Part shown: one piece after another, positions 43,601 to 55,200 of the stretch
How the letters are laid out: every line of letters starts with the position of its first letter
How positions within the stretch are numbered: position 1 is the stretch's first letter
NCBI GenBank assembly: GCA_021292105.1
Contig: CM037860.1
Coordinates: forward strand, 9,256,698-9,320,697
DNA: 64,000 nucleotides
Direction: 5' to 3'
DNA from: Anadara kagoshimensis
Taxonomy: Eukaryota > Mollusca > Bivalvia > Arcoida > Arcidae
Made by a program: the position numbers and the translations under genes
The notes under the pieces: generated by a model
What the model saw: the letters and a program-made list of their open reading frames with translations, nothing else
Database searches by the model: none
Told to the model about the DNA's origin: nothing

Positions 43601-46151
43601 CTTGACAACCCTACACATATATATGTCACATAAATTCATAATAAAATAGGGTAGGTTATTGAGAAGATTTCTGCATACAAAGAAATCAAAAGAAAATATA
43701 AGCCCACAAAAAATTTATGTCAGTCCACTAAGAGGTGACCTGAAAACAAAAAATTTATGTCTATCCACTTAGAGGTGACCTGTAAACTATCTTCCTGCTT
43801 TTGTATCCCCACATAAAGATAGTTTTAGGAGGGTCCTGATTTTGTATCCCCAGGTAAAGGTAGTTTTAGGAGGGTCCTGCTTTTGTATCCCCAGGTAAAG
43901 GTGGTTTTTGGAGGGGTAAATAAGAGTAGATTAGAGTAATAGTGTTTTACTCTCTAGTCAAGATTTTCTCATTTCACTTACATCAAGGCAGAAAGTTCAT
44001 GAATGGTCGAGAAAATAAACCAGAGTTCCCAAAGAAAACCACCAATCTTCATAAATAAACTGATAAACTTTGCTATACTAGTATCTGACTATGTGCTCTA
44101 GTATAACGACAATTCAAACCTAGGTGGTGAAAGTCACTGTGGTCTGTAAGCTGGCACCTTGGATCACTCAGCCACTGCCACCCCACCCCCTCCAAATGCA
44201 CATATATAATTTTATAATAGAAAATCTATACAACCACCAATCCCATCTAAAATTACATCAAAATTCAGAAAAAATGTCAACTGTACACATTTTATAGTAC
44301 TACATAATGCAGAAATATTGAAAATTAGAATTCTTATAGATTTTCTATATGACTCCAAGTAAAATAAAGTTCATGTTTCACTCTTAAGCATGTCTCAAAA
44401 GATTTGTTTGAAAATTCCAATAATATTGCAAGATAGAATAATTCACTGACAAAAAAATCAATACTCTTTCCTAAGACTTTTATTCAAGTTCATATCAGCA
44501 TTAGATCTTATTTTAAATGACAGCAGAAAATCTAACTACAAATGAATAAGTCTTTCATAAAAGCTATAAAGAGCCCTTTTAAGGTCAAATTAAAAAAATA
44601 CAAGTTTTAAATTATGTCTAACAATATTCAATGCTTCAATCAAGGTCAGTTTTTGATTGAGATGTTAAACCAAACAAAACATATCTCTCCCTTTCTTAAA
44701 CGTTAAAGGAGTCATATCACCTTTGTCAACAATAGCAATTTTGCAACAAGTCGTATCAAATTAAGAATATTTTAACTTCAAATATGTAACATTTTGTTTC
44801 TTGTGCTTGATATAAAGTAATTTAAATAAAGAAAATGAAAATAATAATGCTAAAAAAATAAAAAAAAAATAAAAACAAAATCAGAAAAAAGAAGTTTACA
44901 AGTAATACAGTAATACCATCTCTTAAACCTACCCAATGGAAGGTTAAGGTTGAAATCTTGATTGATATTGAAATGATGGGCAAAATTTCCCCCACTGAGA
45001 ACATAGGGCTTTTACATTCTTTTGGAGCCCATGGCACAAGGGTTCCTTCTAGACTAAACACTGTTTTGGCAAATATATTCCAAATAATAAATACTATCAG
45101 ATTATGTTCCATTATGAATGCAAAAATACATGACCATTGGTTAGGATGACATTAAGCAATGACATCCAAGACCAAGACCTGTCAATCATGGATGCACAAA
45201 TAATTATAATCGGAAAACAAACATATTTATCCATGTCTAAACCACAATCCAACAGCACAGTAAAAACTTAGAAACTGGCAAATTAAGTTAAACATGTGAA
45301 CTCCCACCAGAGAAACGAGGTGCTCCAGAAGGGTAAGCAAATACTATTTTGCTAGCTGCACCTACCACATGTAAAATTGAAATTGAGAACTATAAATGGC
45401 GGTGCCTTTCTGATTTTTCAAATAAGTTTAAAATTAGGTTAAGTCATGGTAAAAAAATTCCATAAAGACTACTAAACTGTAGAATCTGATCAGTGACTGA
45501 TATTTGGGGTGGCATTATCACAAAAGATGGAACTGTATATGTAATATGGTTGGCTGGGCATTCTTGTATGAAAATGCACAATTTCATACATTTTTGTACG
45601 TTTGGTTTACATTATTATCATTAAATCAGAGCCTATGTTCCTAAGCTAAAACAGTCTACACTGAATATAGTCCTTTTTAATATACCTAACAGTAACTAAT
45701 TTAAAACTTAAAATGTTTTATTTTTTGCTGATAACCTAAGCATTTAATGGCTTTAAACTACCAACATTATGTACCTGTGTTTAATGATCCAACTCTCTAC
45801 TTTCTAAGCCAAGGTAGAGACAAATTAATTAAATCAACTTTATTTTTAAAGAAGGCTTCATCATTTTTAAAACTTTTAAATTAACTTTTAAACTCAGAAA
45901 GGAGTAACCTAATTTTACTAAAATTTAAATATAATGTTGCACCCTTTGTTTATTTTAAAACATGCTGGTAAATTACTGGTCTTTAATGTTATTGAATATT
46001 TTAAGGCATATCCAAATATAAATAAAATAAATGTGGTAAAAATAATTTAGCTGACAAAAGGATTTAAGGAGAAATAAAAAAATGTTTGATTGTCACCAAG
46101 GACCTTTGTTATTTAATGCTCTGCTCTCTCGCTCTCTCTCTCTCTCTCTTT

Positions 46152-46206
<55 letters not shown>

Positions 46207-49200
46207 TCTCTCTCTCATTACAATAGACCCCCTCTCTATCCCATTAAAAAAGACCCCTCTCTCTATCCCATTACAAAAGACCCCATCTCTTTCTCTACAA
46301 AAGATATACCAATATTAAGATTATTATGCTCACACAACATGTCAGATAGCTCAATATGTCGAAAGTAACATTTATTACATGTTGTAAACCAATGCTGGGA
46401 CAGTGGTGGTTTAGAACCTATGTCAAGTTAGGTCTAGAGATGTGTATCATGAAGTCATGGTCATTCTATCACTGGGCCCCTGTAATATATGTACCTGGCA
46501 ATGTGAATGATTGAAACAGATATCAATTCAGTCAAATTGTTAAAGATGAAAAGTCTTCAGCCATTGATGAATAGTAAATTACCCTTTATACCATGCTTTA
46601 AAAAGATACCATGTCTTTTGTAGAATTGGCATCATTTTTCAAGATCTCTTCTGGATTCTAAATGCTAAGAGTTTAATAAGAACAGTCACTATACATATTA
46701 AAGCCTGTGTCTTTAGCTGCCAGAGAAAGCTTGGGTCTGGGTCTAAAGCTGCCAGAGAAAGTCTGGGTCCAGGCCTGAAGCTGCCAGAGAAAGCTTGGGT
46801 CTGGGTCTAAAGCTGCCAGAGAAAGTCTGGGTCCAGGACTGAAGCTGTCAGAGAAAGCCTAGGTCCAGGTCCGAAGCTGCCAAAGAATGGCTTAGATAAA
46901 ACAGTAGACAAAGTTATCTGAATGTCAGAGAAGATCGAAGTACATGTATACGACCACTTGCTAGCGCTATCACCTGTATTGTTTGGTTACTAGTAAACTT
47001 ATTGACATACATATTTTCAATAGCGACTAACTACTTACTAAATAAATTTGCATAATGTGGATCCATTTTAAAATTATTGATCGTTCGCATTAGCTAAGGG
47101 GATTAAAAAGTCTTAACCGGTGCTTGGTATATATATAAAAAATTATATTTAAATAGACTCATAGAAAACTCTTGAAATCTGAAAACTAAAATCACCAAGG
47201 AAAATTCCGAATACAAACATTTACACTTACAACTTACTTCTTACTTAGAATTGAGAGAAATGACATGCACTCTCAGACCTTGTGTTTAAAAATCCATTAA
47301 CTTGTACCAAGATGACTAGTAAAATATTTTTCTTTCATCTTAATTTTGGATTTAATTTAGAGTACCTATCATGAATATAAATTGATTTCTGAAGAATTTT
47401 TCAAAACAGTAAATATATGGTAATGTTCAAAGGCATTTTAAAAATTAATCTAATAGAATATTTCATTTACAATTGTTTATTTTTTACTTAGTAAATTAGC
47501 CCTAACAACCTTGGTCATTTAATTTTAACAAATATACTTATACATGTATATATTTTAACCATCTGTGTGAGTATAAAAAAGTGTGTTACCTTGAAAATTA
47601 AAAGTGGTAACAAAATTTTAATGTCCTGTCTATTCAGACTATAAGTGGTTTTTGTAGCCTAAAATATACACATGTAGGTTAAGTATGTATGTCAAAATGA
47701 AAACTCAAATTTAGACAAGGAGAAAATGCAATAACAATGAGACCCCTATAGAGACCCAAAACTGCCTTTTAAATATGTTTTATCCAAAAACTGAAAGCAG
47801 AAAATTTTGTCCCTATTCACATGTATGTACACATTTTCATGACAGCTCCTGAAATGAAATGGCTATAAACATGCACAGCAAGTCTTTGATTATGATACTC
47901 AATGAAAAAGCATCAAATTTGAATAAACAAGATTTATTAATTTAATTTATCCAAATTAAAGCATGATGATAAAAATCTAGAAAAAAAGGTAATTAAAGCC
48001 CAAAAACATGTTATCCATTCTATTGCTCATATGAGTGAGTGGCTTGCTTTGTTTCCCTTGTATCAAAAAACAAAGTTTACATCAAAGACAAATTGTTATC
48101 TGGGATCATTTAATGTAGTTTCTATTAATGCTGATTGTACCCCGAAATAAAAAATTAAAATGGCCTGTATCTATGATGTCACAAGGTAAACCCTAACCAT
48201 TCAGAGCCATGTAATCATTACAGATATTTACAAGTGATGATTCCAACTACTTTAGAAATACTCTAGACCAATTAAGTACACAGGTTATGAAAGAAAGATT
48301 CCCAAAAACTGAGACTGAGAAACATAAAACCTTTCTAAATGGTATGTTAACATACATGTATTTACTGGAAAAAAATAGTTTTGCATGAAAATTTAGGGTA
48401 TTACTTGGTATGCCAGCGAACCCACTCTCTACAACACAGTAACAAAATGTGATTGGTGAAAGTGTGTAGTTGGTCATTCTCTCGGTTTCCAGGAAAGGGA
48501 AAGCTTCAATATGATATCATATGTGTTATATCCCTTGGACATGGCATTATTGTTTTCTCTTTGAGATTTCTGTAAAAATAACATTCTGGGATTGTTTGAA
48601 AAAAAAGTTCTGCACAAACGTTTAGAAAAACTCCCCAATAAAAAAATTTAAGTTAGCTTACCCCTTCCATTCTGAGATGTCTTGTGTTACAGTACGAAAT
48701 GAACCAGTGGTACTTATTTTAAATTTTCAATATCATGATGACACAGAAATGTCATGCTTACTAAGTATTAAATATACCAAGTTTGATGAAGATCAAATAT
48801 ATTTATATAAACATTAAATGGCCTGAGTTTTACAAGTGATGTGTTTATGAAAGTTAAGACACCTTAAAGTCAAATATATGTACTTAAAAACAAAGTCATT
48901 ATAATGGTGTTTGTCTATCACTCGAAGAATGGTAGCATGGTACCATTATGCACAGTACGGAATCCAATAGGGCAAGATAACATCTTATACTTTAAAAATC
49001 TTTACAGAAGTGAAACTTCAAACCAGTCTAATATAGCAACACTTGAAATGAGCTGTTGTCAATGGTTACAACTCTACAAATCACAGATTATAGATGATGT
49101 ACTTTTAAGGTTTTTATAAGAAGTAAAACTTGAGTACTGACAGAAACAAGATGGTATTTAAACAGTTCAACATTTTATGAGTATAAGTGGGTATTATTAG

Positions 49201-52200
49201 AAGGCACAAGATTGTACAGGAGCTAAAATCAACTGGGACCAAATAATGACTTCCCAGTTATCCATTAAATTGAAAGAAAGATGTTGCATTGAAAAATGAC
49301 TACACACTTATTTGTTATATTGAAAAATGACTTCCAAATTATCCTTCATATTGAAAATTTTGAATCCCATTGTATACCAAAAACTATTTAAGCAACATTG
49401 TTTGATGTAGTGACCAACCTGACCATACTAAGTTAAGCTTGGTGTTGAATAGTGGACTACCGGTAAATAGAGAAACATTAGGAGAAAATCATTAACTTAT
49501 ATACCGGTATTACATATTTTGTGTAATACCAGTGTTAATTTACAGCACTAGACAGCCTTTTCAGAATTCAATTCCTTATTAGTAGTGCTTGGACTAGTAA
49601 AACAAATTTTTAAGGGGTTGAAAAAATATCCAAACTACCAAAATATATATAACATATTTATATATCAAATTTGCAAAAAGTAAAAAAAGTAAAATGTAAA
49701 AACAGACATTATTGTACATATGTTTTTCTATGAAAGCTGATTTGGTAGAGCATTTAAGGTTTGCCTGAAATATGACATGACCAACTGATTTTATGTGATC
49801 AGTGTTCCTGGGATATGCTCTCTAAAATAGGGCTACCTAAGAGACCAAATTTAAAATTCAAATCTGTGGGATTTCATTAAGAATCCTATAAGCATGTATT
49901 CATGTCTTTATCAATGGTCATTTAAATCATAAATCAATTTCACCGTAGATAATGATCAATATGACCAGAAATCATGGACATTATACCTTAATATCGGCCT
50001 TTCTTCCTGGATATCATATTGTATGTCTTAAGATCAACCATGGATATAGTATTGATCCTTGTCTGATCCCAACAGATTGTATGTTAGCTTTTATCCTTGG
50101 ATGTCTGTCATCCAATCAATATCTGTTGTTTATAATTTGAAACTTAACAGTATTCATAAAGTACAATATACAGTTATCAAAAAAAATAGAAAAGAAAAAT
50201 ATTAAAACTCTTTTTTCATGGAGAAGTACAACGATAATCTATGAAGGTGTTTGATTTTACGCTGCAATACTGAGTTAAAATGTTGTGAAAGTTAAAACCA
50301 AACCTATAATACACATGTACTGATAAACATATATGTGTATAGAGATCCTGGCATTGATTGGATTCTATGGACTATTAATAAGTTTAAAGTTTGATTTTGA
50401 AACATGCAGCAGTGACCAAGTAGATAAATTTATTACATGCAGTATAAGTTACAAACCTAAGCTTTCAATCCATAATTTGTACTGTCAAGCTTTACATGCT
50501 TTATTCATTTTACCCTTTCATTGTGCAATAGCATGATCCATATTTTGAATTTTGGGCCATACCATTGGTCTGTAGTTTAAAAGTATGTTACAAGTGTGCC
50601 TTAAGCCTATAGGCCTGATCGGGTCAGTGTTTGAAACTTTGTAACCAATGTGTATGAAGTGACAGTGAATGTAAGACTAACTCATGAAGGGAATGCCAAT
50701 CCATTACAACAGAATTTCTGTTGGTAACTTTTATTTATTGTCTGGTTAGGATGGACTAGAATAACTTAAAATTAAATGTCTTCACCAGTTGTTGGACTTG
50801 GTAGACCAAAGATTCCAGGAACCTTAATTTTGCCTTTAAATAATGAAATATGCAGTGACATGACTTGTGCCATTGTGTCAGGGTGGAAGATTTAAAGTAT
50901 GGTGGACCCAAGATTCTGGGAACCTAAAATCATGAAATATGCAGTCATGTGACCCAAACCATTGTGCCATGTAGAAGATTTAAATCAGTAACACTAAATT
51001 TGAAAAGAAAACAATGTTGAAAATGTTGGGTTTTAATGTTATATTTAAGTACTAAACAATGCACATTTTTAGATTATTACTTTCTCTGCATTGAACTCTC
51101 ATATTACATACACCATATATATATTTTCTTAGTAAATACTGCTTATTTACCTTTCTTTGTATCACCTGAACTAAAATATCTTATATAGATACAATAGTCT
51201 CCCCAAGTTAAGCAAACTTTGTAAAAATAAAGAATTATTTCACTGGATACTTTATATTGTAAAGTGTGTTAATTGTACATTTAATTGGACTACATGCACA
51301 GACAGACAAAATTCTTCAACTTGGGACCTTTTTTCAGTGTTTAAATGAAGACAATTGATCCCATTCATGAACCATTGTATTGCTCCTTCAATGTTTTTTT
51401 GCATAACCCCACTGGATATGAAATATCAAAATGGTTTGATCCATAAACTGTAGACTTATTGTATATTTATGCAGAAACAAAATCTATCTGAACTGACTAC
51501 ATGGGTTCACTGAAATCTAGACAGCAAAATATACACATATATGTTTAAAAGATTTTAGTTTCAAATAACAAGGTTTTTATCAACTTTTTAATACCGGTAC
51601 TTCAGTCTAAATTTAAGGTTTCAACAGAAATTACTGCTCAGTGATTAAGTCAGAAAAAATCCAAGCACTAGAAAATGGTCTCTTCACTCTAAACTTATGG
51701 TTTTGTTTGTTTAATGGAGAAAAACATCAAGGACCAGTGAGATACCCTTCTACTTCTAATAGTCTGAAAGTTTCACTCACCTTTGTCATAATGCAATATT
51801 AATTCATGTCAGTTTTCAAGAGTTTCTAAATTAATCCAAGCTGAAGATCATTTTTGTAATATTTTATATGGCTTTATAATATTGTAAAGTACAAATGATA
51901 TGATAAACAAACATGATTATTTTTAAACCACCATAAAAAACTATCCTTAGTATACACATGCACAATGTACAGCCATAGAATATTTTAAATCCCACATTTA
52001 TGCAACTTCTTAAGTCTCTCAGTCAAAATGTCCAAACAGACTGGTGTGTTGTCAAGGCTAATCAATTTGAAATGGTTTTGAAAAAGGTTTTTGTATCAAC
52101 TATCCAGACCTAGATATGACAACTAAATCCTAAGACGTCACCATGCATCAGTGGTGCAAGAATTAAATGGAGACAAGTGTATTTATCATTATATGCAAAA

Positions 52201-55200
52201 ATCAACATGTACTTCATTGAAGTTTAAATAAATGCATGTCTAATTAAAGTTTTTTTATGTTAAATTACTGTCTGCCCCCTATAGAATTAATTCATTGCCT
52301 GACATGTAGTTCTTGCAAGTACCGGTTAAGTTATATATTGTCTACAATTAGGATTTGTTAACCGTGAAAAATTTAATTTGAATTTATTATAATGAAACGA
52401 CACAAAACAACAATGGTGGGTGCATGTATCATGGTAAGATGACGTGCTAAAACAAAGGTCTTTATTTACACAATACTTATATCCTTATGTACAAAATTGG
52501 TTCTATAACTGACAGATATTGAGATAACTCAGATGTATAGCCAGCCATCTGGGTATGTCAGTTAGCAGCTCTAGCACTCCCCTTGTAGTAAAGGAGGTAT
52601 CAGTTCTATAGTTCTTAGTCCCAATTAACCCACATCAAGATTTCAATGTTAACACAGCTTAAATTAATAGGCATTCATCAATGTGTCTGAAGAGATTTCA
52701 ACTTTTTTTTTAGCTCAGCTATTGCTTCTCCTGGCTATGGAAAATATTTGACCTAAACATTGGACAGCGAAATATAAATTGTGACAGTGTTTCTATTTAT
52801 GATAGTTTCATAGTTTCGCAAAGTTTTGGGGTTTTACACACAATACCTGGGCCTGGGTGACTGACCAAACAGTCTATAAAACTAATGGAACCTTCGAATG
52901 GATGAACATTTCCATTACTAACTTGTCAATCCTAGATTAGCATTAAGCTCATTACAATCTAGATACAAAATGACCGACACAAACAAATTAAAAGTTGAAA
53001 AGTTAACCACACAGTGTACTGAAAACATAACAAACATTAAATCATAATGACTGTAGGCATTTTAAATCCTATTGTTACAAAAGACCAGTCCCCCAGCTTA
53101 CATCATGTATTAAGTAACTGACTAACAACAATCAGAAAATCCAAGTCTGTCCAAGATTAAGGTGGATTAGTACTAAATTAATCCAAATATAAACAGGAAT
53201 TGTGGTACAACTTTGATAAAAGTATACTATGACAATACACTATCAAAGTAGTAGTTCCATTTGACCTTTTACCAAACTCAACTCTTTCTGGTCACTGAAC
53301 ACAATTATAGAGCTGTTACACACCACATGTCATCACTTTGACAAGTGTATGATGGGTATCAACAATACACACACACCAAATTCAGTTGAAATCTGCCCAT
53401 TTGTTATGAAGGAAATATAATAAAAGATGAATGGATGGATGGGCAGACCAGCAGAGATGTTCACTATATTCAACCACCTGTTTCATAAATATGGGTGGGA
53501 ATAAAGTGGATTTGATAAAGATTTACAGTAAAATATATGCTGTAACAAAAGTGTAACAGTCGGGATATCTTAATCTGAGAATGCAGAGGGTCATAAGATT
53601 TGTATATTAGGGACCAAAGTATATGATTTCGTATGTCGTATTTTGGGGTCTTGTTTGTGTATAAAGATCTGTCAATTATTGGAATATACAGATTAAAATA
53701 TAAATGGTGATATCTTTTAGTTTTATAATCTACGAAAGTCTATGTCTATGCATATATAAATATGGATGATGTGTTCTCAAATTAATGATGTGTCACAAAA
53801 CATTTTCTATTACATCACAATCAGAATTAATAAGCCTATCCTTAATACCATAAAACCCATAACAACCTAGAGAATAATATTATGTAGATTCTAAACCTTT
53901 CAAACCCTTAAAACTTATATAGGCAACAGCTTTTTTCCCTACAAAGTTTTCTGCAAATGGTTTAACAGATCAGTGCCCCTCACAATCTAGGTTAGAATCA
54001 CATTCAAGTAATTAGTGGTGTGAAAAACATTTTTGATTTGCTTGCCTGAAGTTGGTTCTCTGGGAACTGATTTCTTCCTTCCACCTTCTCAAAACTGACA
54101 AATTGATACAATTGAAAGAATCTTGACTGAGCCACTGATGCCTTGTCATACAACACTATAACGCTTTCTTATAAGAAACAATCTATAATATGCCCTAGTG
54201 AAAATTATTTTGTTCAAGACCTTCATTTCTGAAATGATGGGGGGAAAATCAGAGTTCCCAGAGATAGCCAATAATCTGAGAAATTTTCTTGTGATAGGGT
54301 CTGGCAGGATTGGGAAGTGAATGAAGGCAGTGAGAGTTGGCATCTTTAATTATAAAGTATGAAATTAATCTAAATTCTTCAATTTTCTTCTTTACTTTAC
54401 AAGTAGACACTACTTATGGATAAAAGAATATGCACATTTTAAAAATCAAACTTATTACTCTGACTCCAGTCTCCGAAGAATGGTTTTTTCATGATAGTGT
54501 AACTTGATCAATAGCAATTTATACCATGATGCAACACAAGCTTTGCTACTAATACAAGGTAACTGATACTAAAACGGCAATACTTCACGGTCTTATACAG
54601 TCTAATACACATCTTAATGACTTTAGATAGAGATAAACATGTATTTATATGTGTGTATAAAAATCATAAATATTTCATTTAACAGTGTTGTATGGCATTT
54701 AACCACTGTTATCAACGGTATTGTAAATTTAATGACTTGTATCAATATATTCAATCAAAATTTGTAAAGCTTGAAATTGTTGTGTTTGGTAAATGTTTAA
54801 ATGACAAACCTGTAATGGAGTATTCATTACAAAAGTAATGGGAATATATGGTGTGTGACGACATTGTTTTAAATCTGTATCTATACAATATTTATGGTTG
54901 GAATTTAACCAGTGTTTTAACAAAACATTAAACATGGACTTGTAGGAAATTGCTAAGAACATTTCATTCAGTACATGTACTTCAAAGTTTTTTATATTTA
55001 ACTGTGATATTTGTCTGAGTTGGACAAAGTAAATAAATCTTTCACAGTAAATAAACTAAAATCTATTCTGGTGGTCAAAATAACTACAAATATGGACTTA
55101 AATAATTTACATATTAAAAACTATGAAATCATTGCACTGATTTAGTTGGGCAGGAGGAGTGGAGCAGAGTAATGAACTTTATACCTCAGACAGAAATCTT

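Noticed and set aside
44822..45112. 96-codon minus-strand frame ending in a Phe/Ile-rich run
   Set aside because: The C-terminal half is AT-rich low-complexity sequence and the rest lacks family resemblance or splice support.
46082..46318. 78-codon frame rich in Ser-Leu
   Set aside because: Encoded by the CT microsatellite.
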